A stretch of DNA of 52,301 nucleotides. It comes from Eubacteriales bacterium (GTDB lineage: Bacteria > Bacillota > Clostridia > Oscillospirales > CAG-382). How positions within the stretch are numbered: position 1 is the first letter of the stretch; each line of letters begins with the position of its first letter. The translations under genes and the position numbers were made by a program. Below the pieces are notes generated by a model that ran no database searches, was not told the origin of the DNA, and worked only from the letters and a program-made list of their open reading frames with translations. The stretch is taken from positions 1 to 52,301 of the forward strand of contig JAQVPJ010000015.1 of NCBI GenBank assembly GCA_028702135.1, written 5' to 3'. Shown one piece after another: positions 24,476 through 32,170 of this stretch.

Positions 24476-25404
24476 TGGCTGAGATCACAGCTAAAGCAGT
24501 AATGGATTTAAGAACAAAAACCGGAGTCGGCATGATGGAGTGCAAAAAGGCGCTCGTTGCAGCTAATGGCGACTTTGAGGAGGCAATAAAGATTCTTCGT
24601 GAGAAGGGTCTTTCGGTTGCGGCAAAAAAAGCGGACAGAATTGCTTCCGAGGGTATTGTTGATATAATGAAGTCGGGTGGTACGACAGCAATAATCGAGG
24701 TAAATGCAGAGACGGACTTTGTAGCTAAAAATGCTACGTTCAAGGAATTCGTAAAAGGTATACTTTCGACAGTTCTCGAGAATAAACCCGAAACCGTTGC
24801 GGAGTTGCTCGCGATGAACTTTGCCGGCAGCGATATGACCGTGGAAGAGGCGCTCAAGGATAAAATTTTCACAATAGGCGAGAATATGTCCATACGCCGT
24901 TTCGCCATATTCGAAGGCGTTACGGGAACTTATATACATGGCGGCGGTGCAGCAGGCGTTGTTACTGTATTTGAGACCGACAGCGGAATAGAAAAGACTG
25001 AGGCTTTTGGGGAATACGCAAAAAATATTTGTATGCAGATCGCCGCGATGAATCCGCTTTATGTGAGTAAAGAGGATGTACCCGCCAGTGTTCTTGACTA
25101 CGAGAAGGAGATTTTGATGAGCCAGATCGAGAACGACGACAAGCTGAAGAACAAGCCGGACGCAGTCAAGGAAAAGATGGTTGAAGGCAGAATCAAAAAA
25201 TACTTTGATACCAACTGCCTCATAGAGCAGCAGTATGTTAAGGAAGAGGACCAAAAAGTCGGCAGATATACCGAGAACACCTCAAAAGAACTCGGCGGTT
25301 CGATAAAAATAGTCTCCTTCGTTAAGTACGAGAGAGGCGAGGGCCTTGAAAAGAAGGAAGAGAATTTTGCCGAAGAGATTGATAAGCTTGTAAAGGGCAG
25401 CTAA
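24475..25404 (+). CDS. tsf: Translation elongation factor Ts
   Basis: A 309-residue nucleotide exchange factor for EF-Tu. The N-terminal UBA-like domain and signature LRTKTGVGMMECKKALVAAN are clear, followed by IEVNAETDFVAKNATFKEFV (the TDFV motif that contacts EF-Tu) and the core domains (CMQIAAMNPLYVSKEDVPAS). Length and order with rpsB are standard. A terminator follows at 25421. Confidence 0.98.
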   Translation: MAEITAKAVMDLRTKTGVGMMECKKALVAANGDFEEAIKILREKGLSVAAKKADRIASEGIVDIMKSGGTTAIIEVNAETDFVAKNATFKEFVKGILSTVLENKPETVAELLAMNFAGSDMTVEEALKDKIFTIGENMSIRRFAIFEGVTGTYIHGGGAAGVVTVFETDSGIEKTEAFGEYAKNICMQIAAMNPLYVSKEDVPASVLDYEKEILMSQIENDDKLKNKPDAVKEKMVEGRIKKYFDTNCLIEQQYVKEEDQKVGRYTENTSKELGGSIKIVSFVKYERGEGLEKKEENFAEEIDKLVKGS

Positions 25405-25420
25405 ATCTTAATAACGACAG

Positions 25421-25450
25421 CGGGATTGCCATTTCAAGGTAATCCCGTTT
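25421..25450 (+). terminator. Terminator of rpsB-tsf
   Basis: CGGGATTGCC (25421-25430) pairs with GGTAATCCCG (25438-25447), followed by TTTTTAT. Confidence 0.85.
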
Positions 25451-25482
25451 TTATAAAAAAACACAAAAGGAGCCTGAGTCAG

Positions 25483-26616
25483 TTGGAATACAGACAGTTA
25501 CTTAAAGGAAATGAAAAAATTTCTCTTTTGGGTTTTGGGTTTATGCGTCTGCCGGTAATTGAGAACAATCCTGCGGATATCGACGAAAAAAAAGCCTTCG
25601 AAATGGTGGATTATGCGAGATCACAGGGCGTTAATTACTTTGACACCGCATATATGTACCATGAAGGAAAAAGCGAATTATTTGCTTCACGCGTGCTTGC
25701 AAAATATCCGAGAGAGAGTTATTACCTTGCTGACAAACTACCTATTTGGGCATTGAATACCGAGGAGGATATTGACAGAATATTCAACGAACAGCTCGAT
25801 AAGTGCGGAGTGGGATTTCTTGATAATTACCTTATGCATGCTATGTCAAAGAGCAGCTTTGAAAAAGCGATTAAGCTGAATGTTTACGATAAGCTCAAAG
25901 AATATAAGGATAAGGGAAAAATAAGAAATCTCGGTTTTTCTTTCCATGATACACCTGAGGTTCTGGAATGGATGCTCAATACTTATGATTGGGATTTCGT
26001 GCAGATACAGCTGAATTATTTAGACTGGGACTTTCAAAACGCAAAAAAGCAATACGAACTTATAGAAGCAAAAGGAATCCCCTGCATCATAATGGAGCCG
26101 GTCAGAGGCGGAGCACTCGCCAACCTGTGCCCCGAAGCAAGGGAGATTTTAAAAAAGCATTCGCCTGAAAAAAGCGTTGCTTCATGGGCTATTCGTTTCG
26201 CGGCATCCCTACCTAATGTGCTCACGGTATTGAGCGGAATGAGCGACTTTTCGCAGGTTAAGGACAATATCGGGAGTATGTCGCCCTTTATGCCTTTGTC
26301 GGAGCAAGAACGAAAAGTCCTTGATGATGCGCTTGAAGCATATAAAAAGGCAAAAATAATACCCTGCACCGGCTGTCGATATTGCATGGACTGCCCTTTC
26401 GGTGTGGATATCCCGGGCGTGTTCAGAATTGTAAACAGATACTCTCTTACAGAAGACGAGTCGGATTTTATGGAGGATATAAAAAGGATGCCAAGCGAGA
26501 GCCTTCCTAATAACTGCACGGATTGCAAAAGATGCGTGAGCTTATGCCCGCAGTTTATTCCGATACCGGAGCATATGAAGCGTGTGAAATCGATAATCGA
26601 GAGGTTTAAAACTTGA
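25483..26616 (+). CDS. Aldo/keto reductase with C-terminal 4Fe-4S domain
   Basis: A 377-residue oxidoreductase. The start is TTG 25483 (MEYRQLLKGNEKISLLGFGF), behind AAAGGAG; the longer frame from 25426 covers the tsf terminator and is rejected. The AKR barrel has the catalytic Asp/Tyr in YFDTAYMYHEGKSE, Lys in YLADKLPIW and His in YLMHAMSKSS. The C-terminus carries clustered Cys motifs (CTGCRYCMDCPFGVDIPG and CTDCKRCVSLCPQFIPIPEH), as in the ferredoxin-like AKRs of anaerobes. It probably reduces an unknown carbonyl using NAD(P)H and passes electrons through Fe-S clusters. It overlaps the next gene by 4 bp. Confidence 0.93.
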   Translation: MEYRQLLKGNEKISLLGFGFMRLPVIENNPADIDEKKAFEMVDYARSQGVNYFDTAYMYHEGKSELFASRVLAKYPRESYYLADKLPIWALNTEEDIDRIFNEQLDKCGVGFLDNYLMHAMSKSSFEKAIKLNVYDKLKEYKDKGKIRNLGFSFHDTPEVLEWMLNTYDWDFVQIQLNYLDWDFQNAKKQYELIEAKGIPCIIMEPVRGGALANLCPEAREILKKHSPEKSVASWAIRFAASLPNVLTVLSGMSDFSQVKDNIGSMSPFMPLSEQERKVLDDALEAYKKAKIIPCTGCRYCMDCPFGVDIPGVFRIVNRYSLTEDESDFMEDIKRMPSESLPNNCTDCKRCVSLCPQFIPIPEHMKRVKSIIERFKT

Positions 26617-27158
26617 TAACCACAAAAAAGTTGGTGTATGCAGCGCTTTTTTTGGCGTCAGGCGTGCTTCTGCCGCAGATATTCCATCTTATCGGCGGCG
26701 CTTCTATGGGCGCGACACTGCTGCCTATGCATATTCCGGTCATTATCGGAGGGCTTCTTTTGGGGCCTGTTTTCGGAAGTGTTTTCGGAATTTTTTCACC
26801 ACTCTTATCCTTTTTAATAACCTCAATGCCCGCTGCCGACAGACTGCCTTTTATGGTGATCGAGCTTTTTGTTTACGGCCTTGTAAGCGGTGCGCTCTCC
26901 AAAAAAAGCACTCGGGTTTTTCCCTGCTTAATACCTGCTATGGTCTTGGGCAGGGCGGCAAATGCGATTTCTCTTGCTGTGGCTTTTTATATTTTAGATA
27001 TGGAGAACGCAGCACCCGCAGCAGCATGGGCGGCTATTATAAAGGGGTTGCCCGGGATTGTTGTACAGCTTATTTTAATCCCGCCTGTTGTTTATGCTTT
27101 GAGGAGGTATTTGTTTGAAGGAAGAAACCTTAACGGCAAAAAAGATACTTGCAGATAA
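26613..27158 (+). CDS. ECF-transporter substrate-binding (S) component
   Basis: A 181-residue integral membrane protein with about six hydrophobic segments (KLVYAALFLASGVLLPQIFH, PVIIGGLLLGPVFGSVFGIF, VIELFVYGLVSGALS, AIIKGLPGIVVQLILIPPVV). The N-terminus and the GGASMGATLLPMHIPVIIGG motif match ECF S components, which capture vitamins for import with a shared EcfA-EcfA'-EcfT module encoded elsewhere. The substrate cannot be read. TTG 26613 overlaps the preceding stop; the next gene starts inside its end. Confidence 0.85.
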   Translation: MITTKKLVYAALFLASGVLLPQIFHLIGGASMGATLLPMHIPVIIGGLLLGPVFGSVFGIFSPLLSFLITSMPAADRLPFMVIELFVYGLVSGALSKKSTRVFPCLIPAMVLGRAANAISLAVAFYILDMENAAPAAAWAAIIKGLPGIVVQLILIPPVVYALRRYLFEGRNLNGKKDTCR

Positions 27159-27531
27159 TGAACTGTCGCTTGTAGTAATAAAGCAAGGTGAAATTTACGT
27201 CTCCGAAAAAAAAGGAGTTTTTCCCGTAATCGAGTTTTTAGAAGATAAAAGGGAGCCTTTATTCGGCGCTGTGGCAGCCGATAGAGTTGTCGGAACCGCG
27301 GCAGCTTATTTATTTATAAAGGGCGGTATATCGGCGGTATACGGTGATGTTATGAGCGAAAGCGCCGTTTCTGTATTAAAAACTGCGGGTGTTCCCTTTT
27401 CGTACGGAACGCTCGTTCCCCATATAAAAAACCGCAGAGGCGACGGTTTATGCCCGATGGAAGAGTTGTGTATGAATCTTGACAATCCCTCCGAAGCATA
27501 TAAAAAAATAAAAGATTTTATCGGAAAGTAA
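27115..27531 (+). CDS. DUF1893 family protein
   Basis: A 138-residue cytosolic protein of the DUF1893 family, related to the cytidine-deaminase-like fold. Family features are ILADNELSLVVIKQGEIYVS, GAVAADRVVGTAAAYLFIKG and VLKTAGVPFSYGTLVPHIKN followed by RRGDGLCPMEEL, which holds the conserved Cys and basic residues. TTG 27115 follows GAGGAGG by 7 bp within the S-component gene. Pairing with an ECF S component suggests a role in salvage or processing of the imported compound; this is inferred. Confidence 0.88.
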   Translation: MKEETLTAKKILADNELSLVVIKQGEIYVSEKKGVFPVIEFLEDKREPLFGAVAADRVVGTAAAYLFIKGGISAVYGDVMSESAVSVLKTAGVPFSYGTLVPHIKNRRGDGLCPMEELCMNLDNPSEAYKKIKDFIGK

Positions 27532-27555
27532 AAAAGAATAATTCATAAATGAAAA

Positions 27556-27588
27556 ATGCACCGTCGGAATGATGTTCCTGCGGTGCAT
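27556..27588. terminator. Bidirectional terminator between convergent operons
   Basis: ATGCACCG pairs with CGGTGCAT, with further pairing inside. The minus strand has TTTTTC after it, fitting the leftward hydrolase operon; it also lies just after the DUF1893 stop. Confidence 0.75.
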
Positions 27589-27604
27589 ATTGCTATCGAA
27601 TTTC

Positions 27605-28567
27605 CTAATCTATGTATTTTGATACAAACTCCTCAACTTTTTTCTTATAACCCTTACTGTCCGTAAAAAAGCTTGTTCCGTGCTTTCCTCCGTCCACAAC
27701 CAACAGCATCTTTTCGCTTACACATGCATTATAATTCTGTTCCGAGAAACGGTAGGGCACTAATTTGTCCGATTTGCCGTGAATAAAAAGGATGGGTTTT
27801 TTCGAATTTTTAAGGGCGTCAATGGTTGAGCGTTCCGTCACATCAAATCCCGCAAGCTTTTTGCATATAATTTTCGCAATTATTAGGATAGGTATGCCGG
27901 AGACATGCAAAAAACTCTTTGCTATATGCCTCAGTTCCTCGATAGGCTCAGTAAACCCGCAGTCAGCATAAATTCCCTTTACAGCATGAGGAAGATCAAG
28001 CTCACTTGTCAGAAGCACCGTTGTCGCACCCATCGACATTCCGCCGAGTAAAATCTTTATATCCTCTCCAAATCTTTCAACAAGGTATTCCGCCCACATT
28101 TTACAGTCAAGACGTTCCAGTATACCGAAGCTTATGTATTTGCCTCCGCTCTCCCCGTGTGCTCTATGGTCGGGAAGCAAAACATTGTAGCCCATTCCGT
28201 TGAAGTATTCGACACCCATTGCAAAATCATTTTTGCCGCAGGAAGCGTAACCATGCATAAGGACAGCATACTTTTTGCTCGTCGGGTTATTTTCACACGG
28301 AAAAAAATATGCTACAAGGTCATGACCGTCATGGCTTTTCCGTATTATCCTCTCCTTTTGCATATTGTTAAGCCGTGCAATACTTTCACTAAGAAGCGGG
28401 ATGTATTCTTTCAACTGGGTCATTCTTACTATCCTGTCGTTGGCAATGTCAATAACCGGCTTTCGCAAAATTAAGGTTATAACAAGAATTGCCGAAATAA
28501 CAGCGATAAGCGCAAGAATACCGGCTATTGATAAAGCAATAATAAGCAGTACCGGCAAATATACCAC
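27605..28567 (-). CDS. Membrane-anchored alpha/beta hydrolase
   Basis: A 320-residue serine hydrolase. Residues ~4-35 form a membrane anchor (LLIIALSIAGILALIAVISA). The catalytic domain has the oxyanion/HG region VLMHGYASCGKNDF, RAHGESGG, nucleophile Ser in LLGGMSMGATTV, Asp in FIHGKSDKLVP and His in VDGGKHGTSFF. It resembles BAAT/YqkD-type hydrolases with unknown ester or peptide substrates. It is last in the gltX-glnS operon, 15 bp after glnS, which probably reflects shared transcription rather than function. Confidence 0.9.
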   Translation of the reverse strand: MVYLPVLLIIALSIAGILALIAVISAILVITLILRKPVIDIANDRIVRMTQLKEYIPLLSESIARLNNMQKERIIRKSHDGHDLVAYFFPCENNPTSKKYAVLMHGYASCGKNDFAMGVEYFNGMGYNVLLPDHRAHGESGGKYISFGILERLDCKMWAEYLVERFGEDIKILLGGMSMGATTVLLTSELDLPHAVKGIYADCGFTEPIEELRHIAKSFLHVSGIPILIIAKIICKKLAGFDVTERSTIDALKNSKKPILFIHGKSDKLVPYRFSEQNYNACVSEKMLLVVDGGKHGTSFFTDSKGYKKKVEEFVSKYID

Positions 28568-28582
28568 CCTTTCGAAAAAACG

Positions 28583-30232
28583 CTATTTTGAATCCTTAAG
28601 GGATACAATCAGATTATAAGCATTTTTATTTTTGGTGTCCTTGCAGAAATACCCTGTACGCATGAACTGAAATCTGTCGCCCGGTTTTGCGGCTGCAAGA
28701 GCTTTTTCGAGCTTGCAGTTTCTCTTTACGATGACAGAATCAGGGTTCAGATATTTATCATACTCCGCAGAGGGGATAGTACTCATGTTTTCAGCGGTAA
28801 AAAGCTTGTCATAAAGGTAGACATCAGATTCTATACATTCGGTTGCAGAAACCCAGTGTATGGTTCCTTTTACTTTTCTGCCGTCGACAGGACTTCTGTT
28901 GCCGCTTTCCAAATCGGCAGTGCAGATTATTTCTTTGATTCCGCCGTCATCGTTCAAAACAATACTTTTATATTTTATAATATATGCTCCCATCAGTCTT
29001 ACCTCGCCGTCCGGCTTTAATCGGAAGAACTTAGGAGGGGGTTCGGTTGAAAAATCCTCGGCATCTATATATATCTCTTTGGTGAAAACAACCTCCCGCT
29101 TTCCTGCGCTTTCATCATTCGGGTTATTGCTCACATCGAAGAATTCTTTTTTATCCGCCGGGTAGTTTTCGATAACAACCTTTATCGGGTCAAGAACTGC
29201 AATTCTTCTCTGAGCGGTACTATTCAGCTCATCACGAATACAATGCTCCATAAGTGCGATATCCACAATCGAAAAGTTCTTTGCGACTCCCGCCCTCTCA
29301 ATAAAATCGGCGATTGCGCCCGGCGTGTACCCGCGGCGGCGCATGGCACATAATGTAGGTAATCTCGGGTCGTCCCAGCCGTCGACCACGCCTGTTTCCA
29401 CAAGGCGGCGGAAAAAGCGTTTGCTTGTAATGGTATAGGTTATATTAAGATTTGCAAACTCACGCTGTTTGGGCTTTTTTTCGAACCCGATATTATCAAC
29501 AACCCATTCATATAAAGGGCGGTGATTTTCAAATTCAATAGAACACATCGAATGGGTGATGCCCTCTAATGCATCCTGTATAGGATGAGCATAATCATAT
29601 AGCGGATAAATACACCATTTGCTGCCCTGCCTGTGATGGTCAACATGCAGAATTCTGTATATTACGGGGTCCCTCATATTGATATTGGGAGAAGACATAT
29701 CAATTTTTGCACGCAGCGTACAGAATCCGTCAGGGAATTCGCCGTTCTTCATTTTTTCAAACAGCATAAGATTCTCATCAACGCTCCTGTCGCGATATGG
29801 GCTCTTTCTCCCGGGCTCTATAAGCGTGCCTCTGTATTCACTGACTTCCTCAGAGGTAAGATTGCATACAAACGCCTTCCCGTCCTTTATAAGCTTAACA
29901 GCAAAATCATAGCACTCGGTAAAATAATCGCTGCCGTAGCAAACCTCATCAGGTTCGGATCCTATCAGCCAGACGAGATCGTTATAAATAGATTTTACAT
30001 ACTCATCCCCCTCTTTGGAGGGATTTGTATCGTCATAACGCAGGTTGAATTTTCCGCCGTATTTCCTTGCGGCGTTGTAGTTTATAAAAATCGCTTTCGC
30101 GTGTCCGATGTGAAGATAACCGTTTGGCTCGGGAGGAAAGCGGGTGTGTATCTCCTTTACCGCACCACTCTCTAAGTCGGCGTCAATAATGTCATACAGG
30201 AAATTCTTAATTTCTTTTGTATTCTCATCCAT
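28583..30232 (-). CDS. glnS: Glutaminyl-tRNA synthetase
   Basis: A 549-residue class I synthetase that charges tRNA-Gln with glutamine. The catalytic domain has FPPEPNGYLHIGHAKAIFIN (HIGH motif) and the KMSKS-type loop TYTITSKRFFRRLV, with GlnRS-specific DDTNPSKEGDEYVKSI and SMCSIEFENHRPLYEWVVDN. The C-terminal beta-barrel anticodon-binding part is complete and ends RFQFMRTGYFCKD. GlnRS is patchy in Firmicutes, many of which use GatCAB instead. It lies 12 bp downstream of gltX in one operon. Confidence 0.97.
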   Translation of the reverse strand: MDENTKEIKNFLYDIIDADLESGAVKEIHTRFPPEPNGYLHIGHAKAIFINYNAARKYGGKFNLRYDDTNPSKEGDEYVKSIYNDLVWLIGSEPDEVCYGSDYFTECYDFAVKLIKDGKAFVCNLTSEEVSEYRGTLIEPGRKSPYRDRSVDENLMLFEKMKNGEFPDGFCTLRAKIDMSSPNINMRDPVIYRILHVDHHRQGSKWCIYPLYDYAHPIQDALEGITHSMCSIEFENHRPLYEWVVDNIGFEKKPKQREFANLNITYTITSKRFFRRLVETGVVDGWDDPRLPTLCAMRRRGYTPGAIADFIERAGVAKNFSIVDIALMEHCIRDELNSTAQRRIAVLDPIKVVIENYPADKKEFFDVSNNPNDESAGKREVVFTKEIYIDAEDFSTEPPPKFFRLKPDGEVRLMGAYIIKYKSIVLNDDGGIKEIICTADLESGNRSPVDGRKVKGTIHWVSATECIESDVYLYDKLFTAENMSTIPSAEYDKYLNPDSVIVKRNCKLEKALAAAKPGDRFQFMRTGYFCKDTKNKNAYNLIVSLKDSK

Positions 30233-30244
30233 AGAACAGACTCC

Positions 30245-31879
30245 TTAAATTTTTGTCAGGTATTTTTGCAATCTTCTTCTGCACTCTTGACCGCCTAAAA
30301 TCTGCATCACGGTGTATAAATCGGGTGAGTTCAATCTGCCCGTAATCGCAAGGCGTATAAACATACTCGTGTCTCCGATGTGTCCCTTCCAGCCCTCGGG
30401 GTTTTGCTTATACTCCTTTGTACTCGGACAGAACCCTGTTTTTTCTGCGACGGTTTTCAGCTTTTCAAACCATGTGTCCTTGTCGTCACCGGGATCGAAT
30501 AGATTCAAATATTCCTCGATTACTGCTCTTATATCCGATTTGTCGAACTCACCTTCGGGCTGGTCAGTAATTTTGAAATACTCCTTAAAAAAGAAGCCTA
30601 TATACGGTTTAACCTCACTCCATAACCCGAAATCCTTACGGGGTTTTTGTCCTCCTCTGCCGATTGAAAGGATAGAGAGTGTATAATCCGGATTTTGTGT
30701 TATAACTTTATTGAACTTTTTATCGTATGACTGCGTCCAGTTACACAGGCGGTCGTAAATCTGTTCTGCCGTCATGCGTGACAGCACGTTCCTGCTCACA
30801 TCTGCGAGCTTTACAAGGTCGAACAATGCGCCGGACAAGCTCATTTTTTTGATTGAAAAAGGAAATTCGTTTACGGGTAAATCAGGGTTTGCTCTGCGCC
30901 AATCCTCAAAGTTCGAGTTGAGCAGCGTAAGAACATACTCGATTACAGCCTCAGGCGCATAACCGTTTGAAATATAAGAAGTAAGACCGGCACCCTTATC
31001 ACGCTTTGACAGCTTTTTCTTGGCATTGCCATCGAGCCGCATTAGCTGTGCTATATGCATATATTTCGGTAATTTAAATCCGAAAGCGTTAAAAAGCTGT
31101 ATATGAAACGGCAGACTCGGGAGCCACTCCTCTCCCCTTACGACATGCGTCGTATGCATCAGATGGTCATCTATGACGTGCGCGAGATGATAATCCGGCA
31201 TCCCATCGCTCTTTAGCAGAACATGGTCAATATCGTTTTCGGTTAGCTCTAATGTACCCTTTACAAGGTCGGTAAACTTAATCTTGTTGTTGCAATCGCC
31301 GAAGGATTTTAAGCGAAGCACATAAGGTATACCGGCATCAAGCTTTTCCTTTACCTGATCGAGGGTCAGGTTTCTGCATTTTGCGAATCCTCCGTAATAA
31401 CCAAGGTTGAGTTTTTTTGCTTTCTGATTAACGCGAAGTCTGTCGAGGTCCTTTTTTGCGCAAAAGCAGGGGTATGCATACCCGTCGGAAACCAGCTTTT
31501 TTGCATAGGTATGATATATTTCCTTCCTGTCGCTCTGCCTATAAGGACCGTAAAGCCCTTCTTTTATGATACTCTCGTCGAAGGATATACCGAACAGCTC
31601 AAAGGATTTTATAATATCAAGCTCCGCACCCTTGACCTCTCTGTTTGAATCGGTATCCTCGATTCTGAGGTAGCATACACCGCTGCTCTGTCGTGCGAGA
31701 TATTGATCTACCAAAACCGGAAAAAGCCCGCCGAAATGAACAAAACCTGTCGGACTGGGTGCAAATCGTGTAACCTTTGCACCCTCAGGCAGACTGCGCT
31801 CGGGGTATTTCTTTTCGTAAAATTCTATGGTATTTGTCACATCCGGAAACAGCAGCTCAGACAAAGCTTTATAATCCAT
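30245..31879 (-). CDS. gltX: Glutamyl-tRNA synthetase
   Basis: A 544-residue class I synthetase for glutamate. Present are RFAPSPTGFVHFGGLFPVLV (HIGH variant), LRIEDTDSNREVKGAELDII, HVVRGEEWLPSLPFHIQLF and KKLSKRDKGAGLTSYISNGY (KMSKS variant). The length is above the usual ~485, with an extended C-terminal anticodon-binding region (VITQNPDYTLSILSIGRGGQ...), a layout found in some Clostridia. The promoter is just upstream with only a ~30-nt leader, so no T-box is possible. First gene of gltX-glnS-hydrolase. Confidence 0.96.
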   Translation of the reverse strand: MDYKALSELLFPDVTNTIEFYEKKYPERSLPEGAKVTRFAPSPTGFVHFGGLFPVLVDQYLARQSSGVCYLRIEDTDSNREVKGAELDIIKSFELFGISFDESIIKEGLYGPYRQSDRKEIYHTYAKKLVSDGYAYPCFCAKKDLDRLRVNQKAKKLNLGYYGGFAKCRNLTLDQVKEKLDAGIPYVLRLKSFGDCNNKIKFTDLVKGTLELTENDIDHVLLKSDGMPDYHLAHVIDDHLMHTTHVVRGEEWLPSLPFHIQLFNAFGFKLPKYMHIAQLMRLDGNAKKKLSKRDKGAGLTSYISNGYAPEAVIEYVLTLLNSNFEDWRRANPDLPVNEFPFSIKKMSLSGALFDLVKLADVSRNVLSRMTAEQIYDRLCNWTQSYDKKFNKVITQNPDYTLSILSIGRGGQKPRKDFGLWSEVKPYIGFFFKEYFKITDQPEGEFDKSDIRAVIEEYLNLFDPGDDKDTWFEKLKTVAEKTGFCPSTKEYKQNPEGWKGHIGDTSMFIRLAITGRLNSPDLYTVMQILGGQECRRRLQKYLTKI

Positions 31880-31915
31880 ATTTAATAAACCTCATATAAA
31901 TAAATTTAGTATATT

Positions 31916-31944
31916 ATTATATAATAATACTCGCTAAAAGTCAA
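31916..31944 (-). promoter_or_regulatory. gltX operon promoter
   Basis: On the minus strand: TTGACT -35 (31939-31944), a 17-bp spacer and TATAAT -10 (31916-31921). It is back to back with the riboswitch promoter. Confidence 0.8.
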
Positions 31945-31961
31945 CTTTACTAATTCACTTA

Positions 31962-31990
31962 TTGACAAAAAATAATAAGTATGATAATAT
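31962..31990 (+). promoter_or_regulatory. Promoter of the riboswitch-P-type ATPase transcript
   Basis: TTGACA at 31962-31967, a 17-bp spacer and TAATAT at 31985-31990. Confidence 0.8.
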
Positions 31991-31995
31991 TTATC

Positions 31996-32148
31996 TTGTG
32001 AGAGGGAGTAGCTTGCACATTTTGTGCATGATTGGTCGTCATTACGGCAAATAAACTTATTGTTTTATTTTGCTCGGTCAATCATGATATATCCAAGAAA
32101 AGTATCAAGCAAGACTTTTACAGTGATTACGCTGTAGAAGTCTTTTTT
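31996..32148 (+). ncRNA. yybP-ykoY manganese riboswitch with terminator
   Basis: The leader contains the conserved segments of this class in order: GGAGTAGC at 32005-32012, GGTCGTCATTACG at 32034-32046, and the closing ATCAAGCAAGACTTTT near 32104-32119. A hairpin (AGACTTTTACAG pairing with CTGTAGAAGTCT) followed by TTTTTT at 32112-32148 shares its 5' strand with the aptamer end. This gives a transcription-antitermination switch: Mn2+ binding would stabilise the aptamer and let the transcript read on into the ATPase gene. Confidence 0.9.
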
Positions 32149-32170
32149 ACAGCATAAAAGGAGATTATCC

